Assembly (NCBI GenBank): GCA_029255685.2
Contig: CM055318.2
Coordinates: 32,476,001-32,540,000, forward strand
Length of the DNA: 64,000 nucleotides
Origin: Silene conica
Lineage: Eukaryota > Streptophyta > Magnoliopsida > Caryophyllales > Caryophyllaceae
Reading direction: 5' to 3'
Part shown: in pieces, positions 46,400 through 58,649 of the stretch
How the letters are laid out: each line of letters starts with the position of its first letter
Numbering within the stretch: the first letter of the stretch is position 1
Notes under the pieces: generated by a model
What the model was told of the DNA's origin: nothing
Databases searched by the model: none
The model's input: the letters and a program-made list of their open reading frames with translations, nothing else
Translations under genes and position numbers: made by a program

Positions 46400-46729
46400 A
46401 TAAGGCCATATATGTCTCTCCTGTTAACCAAAATTTGAATAGATATAAGCCAAAAAAACAATATACTTCTTCCTGGAAAACTCTGTGACTCCTAAGGTAG
46501 CGAGGGTTTGCAGGGGACAAATTAAAATGGGGATTGGAACAACTGGGGTGTAGCCTGTTTGGGCTGGAGCAGCGCGCAAGTGTAGTTGCAGAATAGAGAA
46601 GCGGTTGGCACTAGTGCGTGGGAGTTGGGAACAACCGTGTTGGTGTTTGGAAATAAGATGTTTAGGAAATAAGAGTTCAGATTGTAATTTTTGTAGTTTG
46701 ATGGTAGGTCCTGGTCTGTACATTATTGC

Positions 46730-47798
46730 TTATTTATGGTAGGGATGTAGGGCCTCAATGGCTTAACTGAGTGTAGCTGTTGATGCAAGTCTATGCTAAG
46801 GAGCGAGTGTCTTTCTCACTCTGATGGGCATGCTTTGGCAGTCGAATGAGGCAGATTTCAGATGCTTTTCTGGGCTTGAATTGTGCTGAGGTAGTTTCTG
46901 TTGTTGGGTCTGCTGTGGAATCTACAGGAAAGTAGAGTGCAGGGAATGCTGGTCAGAGACAGTCAGTTGGTGGAGTGGAAATGGATTCTGAATGCAATAG
47001 TAGTGTAATAGGTGCGCAGGTCTGTGTGCAATTGTAACAGACCGACATGTCTGCTCATTGTGCTGCAGGGACGTGGCTGATGTTGTGAGGCGTGTTCAAT
47101 AAGGGCAGAATTTGGTGTCGTTCTTGCATAAACACCCGATGTGGCGCAGCCTTTTACACATCTGAATAAAGAATTAAGGACGAATCTGACCCGACCGAGC
47201 TTTTTTTATTCTAAGAAAATCTTCCAACAATTAAAGGATCTGATCAAAGGAATAGGGACCTCTTTATGACTTTCTTTCCAGTTATGACGTTGGTTTTAAA
47301 ATACAAACTGACAGCAGCTATAATTAGCCAATCCCATTAATTAGCCAAAGGAAGGAAAGACTCGGTGGAGCAGCTATAATTTGACTAAATAAAAGAGTAC
47401 CATGCCAAAGAGCAGAATGCAGACATTGGTTTTAAAATACAAACTGACAGCTTCGGACGACTCAGTAATTTTTTTTTTCTTTTTTAAGGATGAGAAGCAC
47501 CTAACTTTGGCATTTATCCCGACGAGTCTTGTTCGTTAATACATACTTTTTGTGATGATCCTCCTTTCCGTATAGCTGAATCTGTGAGGGATAGCTGTGA
47601 GGTTATCAATCTCCAAGTTCAATGTGCAGAATAAATGGCAGGAAGTGCTAGGTGTTGCAACTTTGGTTGCCGCTTTTGTTTTATTAGAATTAGAAAATCA
47701 TAAGGTCGAGCTATAGCGTAGACTTATACGGATATATCCTTGTAATTTTGACTTTTGTTTTGATATATACTACTTATTATCTTTTACCAAAAAAAAAA
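46730..47798 (+). mobile_element. LINE-like 3' region with poly(A), inside the CACTA element
   Basis: Ends in a 10-A run at 47789-47798. The preceding GAGCTATAGCGTAGACTTATA tail (quoted in part: GCTATAGCGTAGAC) matches the inverted LINE at 32849-33623. The 5' end is uncertain. A 26-bp block beginning TTGGTTTTAAAATACAAACT is repeated directly at about 47288 and 47423. Confidence 0.55.
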
Positions 47799-48076
47799 CT
47801 CTAACTATAATGTTTTCTTTGAGATTAATCGGGATGTCTATCGTCGCCAAGGGTGAGTAAATAGGGGTAAACGTGTGAGGTAAATGAAGTAAAAAAAAGG
47901 ATGAAAATATCAGTGAATTGGTGTAGTATGCCTGTCCATTGCCTTATAGCCACCATTACCCTTCTGCTATATTGACATTGAAAGAATAAATGCTCGAGTG
48001 TTTCTGTTTCTTGTTCACAGATTTCTCATTATTCTAATAAAAGTTAATATTTTTTTAGCGGTTTATTGTGCTGGCT

Positions 48077-48747
48077 ATGGATAGGAGTTGGATGTATGGA
48101 AAGCGAAATTTCCATTTTCTAGAACGGGTTGATGAATTTATCACGCATGCTATTGCACACCAAAAACTACTTGGGGATGAGAAGTCACTCATGTGTCCGT
48201 GTAGCGTATGTAAGAACCGGGTAAAGGTAAACTCTGAAACTATGCGGGAACATTTGCTAATGAAGGGGTTTAAACCTGATTATCATGTATGGATATGGCA
48301 TGGAGAGAAAGACAATGACATGGAAGGTACCTCAAATACTATAAATGAGAAGAACAAGTTTGATAATGTGGATGAATTTGAGATGCATGGTTTGGAGTTC
48401 AATAATATTCCGATTAATGTGGACAATGATAACGATGATAGTCATGATGAGAAAAACAACGTAGAGGGTGAGAATATTGATAGAATGATGGATGATTTAG
48501 AAAAAGATTTCATACAATGTCCAGAAATGTTCCAAACGCTAGTTGATGATTCTAAAACGCCATTATATCCGGGCTCCAAATTCTCCCGTTTATCAGCTGT
48601 GTTGAAATTGTATACCTTAAAAGCGGCGAATGGATGGAGTGATAAGAGTTTTACCGCTTTAGTGCAACTTTTATCAGAAATGTTGCCAGAGGGTAATGAG
48701 CTTCCATCTAATACTTATCGATGTAAGAAAGTATTGTGTCCATTGGC
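48077..48747 (+). pseudogene. CACTA TNP2-like transposase, N-terminal fragment
   Basis: ATG 48077 opens MDRSWMYGKRNFHFLERVDE, the start typical of plant CACTA transposases. It is followed by the transposase-associated module (CPCSVCKN, HLLMKGFKPDYHVWIWHGE), an acidic linker, and the beginning of the Tnp2 domain (PLYPGSKFSRLSAVLKLYTL, NGWSDKSFTALVQLLSEMLP, NTYRCKKVLCPL). The catalytic part is missing; the frame runs a few codons into copia gag sequence and stops at 48769. A splice acceptor (TTTTTTTAG) lies just upstream of the ATG. Confidence 0.88.
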
Positions 48748-49486
48748 TACGAAATGTAGCCATAGCTGATGGTAAGCTCAAGTACTTAATTGAGTCGTTA
48801 CCACCAAACCCAGGCCCCAATGCTAGAGCTAACGTATCACAAGCATACAGTGATTTCGTTATAGAAGTGGGTGCGATAAAGAACGTACTCATCTTTGCAA
48901 TGGAATCCAATTTGCAAAAGCGCTTCATTTCCCATGGTGCAAATAAAATTTTAACCACGCTCACTAACGAGTTCTCAAAAGCACCGAGAATCGTTACTTA
49001 TGAGCACACATGTCGCTTCTTTGACGCGAAACTCCAAAAGGGGCAACCAGTTAGCCCACACATTCTCAATATGATTGAGAATGTCAAGAAATTGGAGTCC
49101 CTAAACTGCAAAATCAGTGAGAACGTGATCATTGATCGGATGCTTCATTCACTTCACGATGGTTTTTTCTTATTCAGGGCGAACTATTATATGAATGACA
49201 TGAGGAAAAGTCCTCATGAGCTACACTCCATTCTGGTACAGACCGAGAAGGATCTTAAATTGAGTGGGACCATGAAGCAAGATGTTCTCATGATTGCTAA
49301 TAAGGGTAAAGGTAAGGGAAAGGCTCAAGGCGAGCTAACTGTAGCTAAGCCTCCAAAGTTTAAAAAGGTTGGATTTACGAGTGAGTCTGGTGAGACAAGT
49401 AGCTCACAGGGCAAGACTAAGAGCAAAGACGGTAACATTAAGTGCCACCATTGCCACAAGACTGTCCAGTGTACTGTGAGGACATA
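48748..49486 (+). pseudogene. gag: Gag of G, main part
   Basis: Resumes the gag frame at RNVAIADGKLKYLIESLPPN and continues through the copia gag domain (KNVLIFAMESNLQKRFISH, VSPHILNMIENVKKLESL, LHSILVQTEKDLKLSG). A basic tail begins KGKGKGKAQGE. The CCHC knuckle is broken: KCHHCHKTVQC lacks the expected spacing and His before the frame stops at 49486. The nucleic-acid-binding module is therefore defective. Confidence 0.85.
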
Positions 49487-50979
49487 AAAGCAGGCTGCGT
49501 CACTCCTGTTGGTATGTCATCTTATATTCATATGATTGAGATTAACCATGCAAGTTTCGAAACTTGGGTACTTGATACTGGTTGTGGTTCTCATCTGTGT
49601 AATCATTTGCAGGGCCTAAGAAACATCACACCTCTTGAAAAGGGTGATGTGGACCTGAGAGTCGGGAATGGAGAAAAAGTTGATGCTGCTTCCATGGGAA
49701 CATATGTGGTCCAGCTACCGAGCGGATTTGAGTTATATCTGTATAACTGTTATTATGTACCCAGTTTATCTAAGAACATTATTTCTGTTTCCGTACTCGA
49801 TAAAGACGGATTTTCATTCTTTATAAAGGATAATAGATGTATTTTCTCTTTAAATGGAATGGTTTGTGGTAAAGCAGTTTCCATGAATGGTATATATGTC
49901 ATAGATCAAACGACTGAAATATTACACATGAATAATAAGAAATTAAAGGTTGGTGACAAAGATCAAACTTATCTATGGCATTATCGTATGGGACACATAA
50001 ATAAGAAACGTGTAAAACAGTTAATACAGAATGGCGCAATATCCCCATTTGATTATGAATCATTTGGCACATGTGAATCATGTCTCTTCGGCAAGATGAC
50101 TCGTATTTCCTTCAAAGTTGTTGGAATGCGCGCTGCTGACCTATTAGGCCTCGTACATACAGATGTGTGTGGACCTATGTCAATCACCGTGAGAGATGGC
50201 TATAGATATTTTATCACTTTCACGGACGATATAAGTAGATACAGATATGTCTACTTAATGAAGTATAAAAGTGAATCCTTTGAAAAGTTCAAGGAATTCC
50301 AGGCGAAGGTTGAAAATTAACTGGATAGAAAGATTAAAGCACTTTGATCAGATCGTGTTGGCGAATATCTTTCAAATGAGTTTGATCAACACCTTAAAGA
50401 CTGTGGTATAGTACTACAATTAACTCCACCTGGAACACCACAGTTAAAAAATGTGTCTGAACGGAGAAATCGAACACTACTAGATATGGTTCGATCCATG
50501 ATGAGTCACAGTTGTGCCGGATTCATTATGGGGCTTTCCTCTTTTGTCAGCTGCTTTTATACTTAACCGAAGTCCGTCTAAAGTCGTTGACAAGACTCCC
50601 TAACTTGTCCTTTATTCGGGTTTGGGGCTGCGAAGCTTATGTCAAATGGAGACACGAGGATAAGCTCGGCCCGCGATCAGTCAAGACATACTTTGTTGGT
50701 TATCCAAAAGGAATGTATGGTCATTACTTCTATTCGCCTACCGAACACCGCGTTTTTGTTGCGGCTAGTGCGAAGTTCTTAGAGAAAGAGATTCTCAAGA
50801 CTGTTCCTTCATCTTCTACTGCAGTCAGTATTCCTGAGGAACCTAGAAGGTCGGGTAGACACTCCATTCCTCCAGACAGATACATCGGTCTGGTAGAGGA
50901 ACTTGACGGAGTTGACGTTTTTATCTTAGAGAGTAACGAACCCGTAACCTATAAAGGTGTTATGACCAGCTCCGACTGA
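49487..50979 (+). pseudogene. pol: Protease and integrase of G
   Basis: The open segment 49442-50320 carries the aspartic protease motif WVLDTGCGSH (about 49567-49596). It then has a GAG-pre-integrase His/Cys module (WHYRMGHINKKRV...CESCLFGK) and the start of the integrase core (VHTDVCGPM, FTDDISRY). A TAA at 50318-50320 and a TGA shortly after replace sense codons. The core continues (RVGEYLSNEFDQHLKDCGI, ERRNRTLLDMVRSMM), including the catalytic Glu region, then frameshifts. It ends with the copia C-terminal region (VWGCEAYVK, VGYPKGMYGHYFYSP). Confidence 0.88.
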
Positions 50980-52520
50980 AAGCTATGGCTTCATGCCATG
51001 CAATCCGAAATGGACTCCATGTATGAGAATAACGTATGGGAGTTGGTTGATTTGTCTGATAAGATACGACCTCTTCAGTGCAAATGGCTTTATAAAATAA
51101 AGCGTTCCATCGAGGGACAATCAGACACCTGTAAGGCACGACTAGTGGCAAAAGGTTTCACTCAAGTGCAAGGGTTACACTATGATGAGATTTTTGCACC
51201 CGTAGTCATGCTACGTTCCATTCGAATTATCTTAGAGATTGCTACTTATCATGACTATGAAATTTGGCAAATGGATGTGAAAATCGCCTTCTTAAACGGT
51301 TATTTGGAGGAGGATTTGTACATGGTACAACCCGAAGGTTTCACTGATCCTAAAAATCCTAAGAAAGTATGCAAGTTTAAGCGCTCTATCTATGGACTTA
51401 AGCAAGCATCTAGGAGTTGGAATCAACGTTTCGACCAAGTGATAAAAAAAGAGTGGTTTTATTCGATCGGTAGAAGAACCTTGCTTATATATCAAGTCGA
51501 GTGGGAGCAAGATCGTCTTTCTGGTGTTGTATGTAGATGACATACTCTTGATCGGAAATGACATCCCTCTCTTATCTTCGGTTAAAGTATGGTTAAAGAA
51601 CCATTTACAGATGAAAGATCTGGGTGAGGCACAGTGTATCTTTGGGATCCGTATCTATAGAGATAGATCGCGACGGATGTTATCACTGAGTCAGGAGTCT
51701 TATATAGATAAGATTCTTGACAGATTCAGCATGACCAACTCCAAGAAGGGGTTACTTCCGATGATCTCGGGTGTGCACTTGAGTAAGACTCAGTCACCTA
51801 AGATACCGGAAGAGTTCGTGCGCATGAGTCGCATTCCTTATGCATCAGCTATAGGATCGATCATGTATGACATGATATGCAGGCGTCCAGACGTGGCATA
51901 TGCTTTGAGTATGACGAGTCGGTACCAAGGGAATCCAGGTGAATCACATGGGATGGCTGTTAAAAACATTCTTAAGTACCTACGAAGCACTAAATATTGG
52001 GTATTGAGTTATGGTGGAGGCACTGAGCTTTGCGCAAACGGTTACGCAGATGCTAACTTCCAAACGGATCGAGATGACTCGAAATCTCAATCTGAATTCG
52101 TTTTTACTCTTAATGGCGCTGTTGTCAATTGGAAAAGCTCCAAGCAGAGTGTTATTGCAGATTCTACTACTGAGTCCGAGTACTACGCCGCTTCGAAAGC
52201 TGCAAAGGAAGCTATATGGATGCGTCAGTTCTTACAAGGACTAACTGTGGTTCCTAGTTCGAATGACCCAATCACCATCTATTACGACAATAGAGTTGTC
52301 ATCTTCCAGGCAAAGGAAACTAAGTCTAGCAACAAATCTAGATAAGTACTGCAGAAATCTCACCTGATATGAGACTACGTGGAGCAAAAGGAGATAGTGA
52401 TAGACAAGATTGCGACAGATGACAATATTGCAGATCCTCTCACTAAGCCATTAAGATATGATAAGCATGAAGGACACGTTATCTCAATGGGAATTAAACG
52501 TGTTCCTGAGTTGTATTAGT
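50980..52520 (+). pseudogene. pol: Reverse transcriptase / RNase H of G
   Basis: RT starts at about 50998 (MQSEMDSMYENNVWELVDLS). It keeps YDEIFAPVVMLRSIRI, FLNGYLEEDLYM and KRSIYGLKQASRSW. An extra A in a run of seven at about 51446-51452 shifts frame. The catalytic YVDD box is intact near 51526-51537. RNase H follows to about 52500 (YADANFQTDRDDSKSQSEF, DSTTESEYYAASKAAKEAI), with a TAG at 52343-52345 before the DPLTKPL end. This is the better-preserved sister of 4189-5430. Confidence 0.9.
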
Positions 52521-54144
52521 ACTTTTATGGATTGGATATTGTATCTGTTTCATATACTATTTATAACACCATCGATTTTGTTTTCATATTTCGTTTTTCA
52601 TGTGGATTGTACAGACAACGTTGAACACCACAAAAGTGAACTGAATTACATTATATTTGTTTTGGCCCATAATCGCCTACGTGAGCCGATAACTCTGGCA
52701 ATTATTTTGTGACGTCGATTGATGGTGGGTTCAATAAACCATAAGTCAAACAGTTGACTGATCGATCACAAATACGAGATTATAAGGATAAGTCATAGGA
52801 CATTTCGTGACAATGCAATGGAGTCCTAAATGTTACTGAACATTCGGTGCCAAGTGTAATACCCCGGCCCAAACCAAGGACCGGAAATGTTAGCCACCGT
52901 AGCTCGCCAGGCTATGTACTGGCCCCACAAACCAACACGGGTCCTTTCCAACGCTTTTTTCCTCACTCTTGCGCATCCCGGGAACCTTCCCAAGAGGTCA
53001 CTCATCCTAAGACTACTCTCAGCCAAGCATGCTTAAATTTGGAGTACTTTCGCATGGATAACCAGAAAAGAAAGTGCACTTTGTTTATATGAGTAGTACT
53101 TTCAATCCCTTGAAGCACTAGTCATATAAGCCTATCAATGGACCTCTTCTAGGGGTTACCCCACCCGATTATCCTATTCGGTTCAATGGAGTATTACACA
53201 CCCCCACTTGAAGAACGCAACGTCCTCGTTGCGCCTGGCAGCATCCGACCGCAGCCGAGCCAAACCAGGAATCCTCTCCCGCTTGGTTGGTGACCCTGGG
53301 ACTCCTAACCACAGGCACTCACCAGACAATCGCAGGGTTGCTCTGATACCAATTGTAACACCCCGGCCCAAACATAGGACCGGAAATGTTAGCCAGGGTA
53401 GCTCGCCGGGCTATGTACTGGCCCCACAGACCAACACGAGTCCTTTCCAACGCATTTTGTCCTCACTCATGCACATCCCGAGAACCTTCCCATGAGGTCA
53501 CTCATCCTAAGACTACTCCCAGCCAAGCACGCTTAACTTTGGAGTTCTTTCGTATGGATAACCAAAAAACAAAGTGCACTTTGTTGATATGAGTAGTACT
53601 TTCAATCCCTTTAAGCACTAGTCATATAAGCCTATCAATGGACCTCTTCAAGGGGTTACCCCAGCCGATTATCCTATTTGGTTCAATGGAGTATTACACC
53701 AGGTCGTGGATAGGACGTCCATAGTGTTCCTAGAGTCTATTTTTTTGACCATCGACTGCTTCTTGAGATAAAGGACAGTTTTAGGTGACTTTGATTTCTT
53801 TCTCACTAGTCGACCGTAACTGGGGCTAAGCAGATTTTTTTTGGGTCATTTCATACTGCGCTTCTATCTGCAAGATTCGAGTTGAGGAAAATATCCACCC
53901 CTTATTAATATTTCTCAGGGCAACTAGAGGAGTAGTAGCTGAAATGCATGGTCATGCTCGAATAATGATTCGTTTATCAGTTGAGTTACTCTCTAGTCGG
54001 GAAAACCACTCTTGATACAGATCGCTTGTAAAATACGACCTTTGTGAATACGGATTTGCAAATTGTTTTACATTGAGTGGGAGAAATTTAATTGGATATG
54101 AGAATCGGTTATCGCACATACACTTGTAAGAACAAGTGGGAGAT
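52521..54144 (+). other. 3' UTR of G, interrupted by a TRIM; ends in polypurine tract
   Basis: Aligns with 5450-6324 and, more weakly, with 57995-58649. It ends with ACAAGTGGGAGAT before the LTR start at 54145. Positions 52855-53698 are the TRIM. Confidence 0.8.
52855..53698 (-). mobile_element. TRIM (miniature LTR retrotransposon)
   Basis: 844 bp: LTRs 52855-53198 and 53354-53698 (344 and 345 bp, TGTAATAC or TGTAACAC to GTATTACA) around a 155-bp internal region. On the minus strand the internal region starts with the primer site TTGGTATCAGAGC (initiator tRNA-Met) and ends with the purine tract AAGTGGGGGTG. TSD CCAAG/CCAGG (52850-52854, 53699-53703); the uninterrupted sister copy has CCAGG there. 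No coding capacity. Confidence 0.93.
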
Positions 54145-54157
54145 TGTTGGAGCTAGT
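54145..54157 (+). repeat. 3' LTR of G, first 13 bp
   Basis: TGTTGGAGCTAGT; the LTR continues at 59806 after element H. Confidence 0.88.
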
Positions 54158-55351
54158 TGTTGGGAATTATGTCCTCAACAATAGTGCGATCACATAATTA
54201 AATCTCATGACGAGAATGCGCAAGGGATGATACAAAATTATATAGTCAACTGGTCAACATTAATCGGTAATGATTGGCTTGCTAAAGTTTGACATTACTG
54301 TCGTAATGACGGTGGTGACCAGTTGATCCCTTTAGGTCACACCTATAGGACAACTCCCTTAATGGTAAATGAAATGACTGTATGTTGATACGAGTCAGTT
54401 CAATTCTAGTTCGTAATTATATGAGGAGAACATTTATAATAAGATTATAAATTATGAACTTTTAGTGATCGACATGTCGTCACTAATATTTACATGTTTA
54501 TGAAACATATTTACTCGAATGAATTATTTTAAACTACAATTGTTGTAGTGGCAAGGGATTGATTAATTAGATGTTAGTGATTTTGAATTACTACTAATTT
54601 TATGAATAAGTGTTTAATTGTTAAACTACGAATTTGGTAAAACAATGTGGTCGATGTAATTGTTTCATACCATATTAACATGTATTGTGTGTAAGTCCAT
54701 TTCGGTAATATGGACCATATGTCACATTCTTACACACATATACATTTTACATATTAACACAATATATGATAGTGTGTTAGGAATAAAAACATCTAATTAA
54801 TGCATAAGTTGAGTGGGAGACATTTGAAGGTATTTAGGTGCCCATGTATTGGGTATTCTACCCTAACCAACCGGCCATCCCTAGAGAAGAACAAAAGAGA
54901 CCCTTGTTCTCATTCTCTCATTCATTCCATATTCAAGTTAGGTTTTGTAGTGAGAAAAACAAAAAGAAATTGTTCATCCATGCTCTCACCAAAACCGTGT
55001 GACATACCTCATTTGGCAAGACAAAAATGATTGATAATATTATACTAAATGTGTAGTAGTAATATTATAAATAATAAGAACTAGTATTTGTATTTGATTT
55101 CTAGCAAAATAAATACAAATTATAAGAGTAGGTTGTCTTGAGTGCATATTGGAGGAGGTATCCTACTTTGGATACTAAGGGTTGGATGTTCATCCTAGCA
55201 CCGGTTTTCGTCGGATTGTAAGTATTCGACTCCTTTATTCCGCATAGATTATTAGCATGCATAAGATCTAAACAACATAATAATTAAAGTGTTAATTATA
55301 ATTTATTTAGTATGACTAAATTATTAGGTTATGAGAAATCTAAACCCATCA
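54158..55351 (+). repeat. 5' LTR of H
   Basis: TGTTGGGAATTATGTCC to AAACCCATCA, AT-rich, no ORF of note. Confidence 0.92.
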
Positions 55352-55352
55352 A

Positions 55353-55365
55353 TTGGTATCATGGC
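55353..55365 (+). promoter_or_regulatory. Primer binding site of H
   Basis: TTGGTATCATGGC, initiator tRNA-Met type with a changed 3' part (usual TTGGTATCAGAGC). Confidence 0.75.
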
Positions 55366-55376
55366 TTCGGTCCTTT

Positions 55377-56348
55377 ATGGATCGTTGCAAACTCGATAAG
55401 CATGGCTCAAATTTTAAGGATTGGGATGCGCAATTACTTTTGGCCGCTCAAGGTGACGATAAGACTCGTTACCTATCCGAAACCGCTCCGACCGCTCCGA
55501 CCTCTCGTTCATCGGTCCAAACTCGTGAGGCCTATGAAGCCTACATGAAAGAGTCCTCCGCTCTTAAAAATGTGCTCATCTTCTCCATGGAGCCGGATCT
55601 CCAAAGGAGTATGATCAAGTTGACCACATCATATGAGATATACACCAAACTTGCGACAATGTTTTCGCAAACTCCAAGGGTGATTCAATATGAGGCGGCT
55701 TCCGCCTTCTTCGACGTTAGCTTGAAGGAAGGGCAAAAGATAAGCCCTCATGTGCTCAAACTCGTTGAGCTCGCGGAGACTCTCAAAGTGCAAGGGGTTG
55801 ATGTTCCCGACTCTCTCATCATTGATCGAGTTTTTCACTCGCTCAATAAGGTGAAATCGTATGCTCAATTCTGGGTGAATTTCAACATGCGAAATCAAGA
55901 GACCACATTGGATGAATTGCATAAGATGCTCGTCCAAGCCGAGAGGGATATGGGACTTCATGAAAGTTCCACTAAGGATGTTTTGAACATCGAAAAGAAA
56001 GGGAAAACGAGCTTCAAGAAGAATGCCTTTAAAGCCAAGGGCAAGAAAACGTTCAAACCCAAACCGGCCAAAGAAAAGACCTTTTCGAAAGGCGTTTCCA
56101 CCTCATCTTCAAAGGTTGAAGACAAATGCCTTTACTGCACGAGTTTAAGTCTTAGGAAACGGAATTGCACCAAATACTTGACCGATCTCAAAGATGGAAA
56201 GGTTCTTGCAGTAGGTTATAATTCTCGTTTACTTTCATGTTATTTTGTTAACTTTTGTATGGCGATACAAGTTGTTGACTATCACCCCTTTTTAAACTAT
56301 TTTAAAGGGGCATCTTATAAAGATAAGGGCAAGGAAAAGGAAGCATGA
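55377..56348 (+). CDS. gag: Gag protein of H (323 aa) with damaged zinc knuckle
   Basis: ATG 55377 is the first in the open frame (MDRCKLDKHGSNFKDWDAQL). The copia gag domain follows (KNVLIFSMEPDLQRSMIKL, RVIQYEAASAFFDVSLKEGQ, ISPHVLKLVELAETLKVQ, LDELHKMLVQAERDMGLHE) and a Lys-rich linker (KKNAFKAKGKKTFKPK). The zinc knuckle reads CLYCTSLSLRKRNC: spacing is right but the His at position 9 is Leu, so zinc binding is probably lost. The last 60 residues are an unrelated-looking tail read into downstream sequence. The frame is otherwise open. Gag may still assemble particles, but RNA capture would be impaired. Confidence 0.85.
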   Translation: MDRCKLDKHGSNFKDWDAQLLLAAQGDDKTRYLSETAPTAPTSRSSVQTREAYEAYMKESSALKNVLIFSMEPDLQRSMIKLTTSYEIYTKLATMFSQTPRVIQYEAASAFFDVSLKEGQKISPHVLKLVELAETLKVQGVDVPDSLIIDRVFHSLNKVKSYAQFWVNFNMRNQETTLDELHKMLVQAERDMGLHESSTKDVLNIEKKGKTSFKKNAFKAKGKKTFKPKPAKEKTFSKGVSTSSSKVEDKCLYCTSLSLRKRNCTKYLTDLKDGKVLAVGYNSRLLSCYFVNFCMAIQVVDYHPFLNYFKGASYKDKGKEKEA

Positions 56349-57994
56349 AGTTCCTTACTTGGATGGCTATGGTAGCATCCAATTGATCGAAGACTTGAAG
56401 AGCTAGGCTCTAATTTTCATATTGTCTTCTTTCATATTTTGCATTTTATTAGAGCAATTTATTTTCTTGTAAGACAAGGATTCCAATCCTAAAACAATGG
56501 TTGTAATTTTGGATATTAGTGACTTGGTTTTCAACCCGAGTCACTACATTTGTTCTTAATCAATTTCTTGATTTCTAAAATAAATTGCATACCTTGTTAA
56601 AACATGAATAATGGTGATTTTATCACGAAATAAGTCACATTGATACGATCAATAGAATATAATCAAAGTGTTGATTAAAACGAAGAACTACACCCCATGA
56701 GATACTTTCAATCAAATTAAGAAATCATTAATTCATTATACGATGATCATTTTAAGTGAAAATGGGAATGTATACATCACATCTATAAAACTTCAAACAT
56801 TCATATGCATTAGTTAAATCGAAAATTGTTATCCTTATACAAATAAAGGTTATTGTTAAAAGGATAGAGTGGGAGAAAATATTTCGCCCGCAAACCAATG
56901 AGATAAATACAGGATCTTAGAGAAGATTCCTACATGGGAATCTTAAAAAGAACCCTAAATGAATGAATTGAAGAAACTACGAGAGGACACTGAAGAAACT
57001 ACGGGAGGACACAAGAGGAAAGGTTCCTTATGTTCATTGTTTCAGAGAGAGGATAATAGAAACCCCGTATGAAATCGGAAGGAAAACGGTTCCTTAATAA
57101 ATGATTTTTCTAAATTTATAAGATAAAAAGAAGAAATCATCTCAATTCTCTCAATGTAGTTATAAGGGAATTATCATGTCATATTCGTCTCGAGGAAACG
57201 AAGACATGAAAGAAGTGATGATTGATTGAATGAAAATAGATCACTATAGGGATAGTGATAGTGATTCAAGTGATAAATAAAGATTTACATGCGAGAAACG
57301 AAAAGTTCATTTAAGAGATCGAGTGATATTGTTTCTAGTGGGAGCGATATTCATTAAAGAATTGAACCTACCATTTAGAGAGGATGGGTGATTCTTTAAA
57401 ATGCAAAGAATAAGAGGTTTTCAATTCTAGATGAACAAATACCTTATATCATAAGATGATGGAGCTTTACGGGAAGGTTTATTATATTGATAATAAAAGG
57501 TCGTCCATTAGAAATGAGAATGGTTAGATATGATTCATATTGATAAAACCATGATCAAATAGCCAAGATGTTTGAAAATAGTAAGAGTGATGAAATCATT
57601 AATAACTACAATAAAGATTTCAGCACATAAGTGACTAGATAATTTCGAGTGATTCTTTAAGACCTCTAGTATATCAATACGTCACGAGTTATAAGATAAT
57701 AGTGGGAGCTTCCCTCAGGAAAAGAATCTCAAGATCTAGAATGAGTTCTAGATGTGTGCTCAAATAAGATCATATTATGCGAGATAATATGAGATGGAAG
57801 GAGAACAAAATTTGTAAGTTTTGCAATCATGAATAAAAGGTTTATTCGCAAAACACTAATACAAATAGATGATCGTGCATCAAATGCAATGAAATAGTAT
57901 TGACTGTTTTTGCATGACAATGTCATTTGAGTTGTAATTAACTCAAAATGAAAGATACTTTGTCAAAATCCAAATGAGTTGTAAAAGACAATTT
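56349..57994 (+). other. Internal region of H lacking pol
   Basis: AT-rich with no trace of protease, integrase or RT in any frame. It contains a small direct duplication of GAAGAAACTACGAGAGGACAC-like sequence near 56965-57015. The AGTGGGAG motif recurs several times. Confidence 0.7.
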
Positions 57995-58649
57995 TGAACC
58001 CCATAAGTGAACTGGATTGACTTAGTATAGCCCCTAGCCGCTTACATGAGGTGACATCTCAAAGCTACTAGAATGTGAGGCGACTGATGGCGAGTTCAAG
58101 TGCCATAGAGTCATATGTGATGACTAGTCGATCACATAGGCAGACTGCAAGAGACACTCTGTCGGGAAAAGTGGCCGCTTATAGAGTTCTGGAAATTTTA
58201 TAATAGCCGGGTCGTGGCAAGAGCTGCTATAGTATTCTTGTGAGTCAATTCTTAGACTAAAGACTACTCTCCCAAGATGGTACAGTTTAGGCATAACCTT
58301 GATCCATTCTCTACGACTTTTCGTAACTGGAGTTAAATGGGATTGCTTTGGGTTGTGACTGACTGTGATTAGTTGAAGGAAGTAGTACAATAGAAATTGT
58401 CCACCCCTTGTCAGGGTTGTTCAAATCTCAAGGCCACTCGAGGAGAAGTTAACTGGAAATGCGTGGCCACGCTCGGAAGGTATCTATGGTAGATAATTCC
58501 GGTCAAACAGTTATTATCCAGATCGAGGAAACCACTCATGATATGATCGAATGCAAGTACGACCTCAGAGAGACACCTTGCATTGAGTGGGAGATTGTAA
58601 TAGGACAAGAGAATTGGTGACGCACACTTGTCGAGGACAAGTGGGAGAT
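57995..58649 (+). other. 3' UTR of H, related to the 3' UTR of G
   Basis: Shares in order, with G and the 4188-7334 fragment: AAGTGAACTG, GGCGAGTTCAA-like, GTCGATCACA, GGGTCGTGG, AAGGCCACTCGAGGAG and a CATTGAGTGGGAG tail. Ends in GAGGACAAGTGGGAGAT. Confidence 0.75.

Larger units (their letters stand above)
45216..48747 (+). mobile_element. CACTA (En/Spm) transposon, right end lost
   Basis: Starts CACTAGTACAAAAACACC at 45216. Subterminal TTGCGTCAGTT motifs occur in both orientations up to about 45490, as usual for CACTA elements. A probable 5' UTR and intron precede a transposase start at 48077. The element breaks off inside the transposase and abuts copia gag at about 48748, so its 3' half, right terminus and target duplication are deleted. 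The middle holds LINE-like sequence ending in poly(A). Confidence 0.85.
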
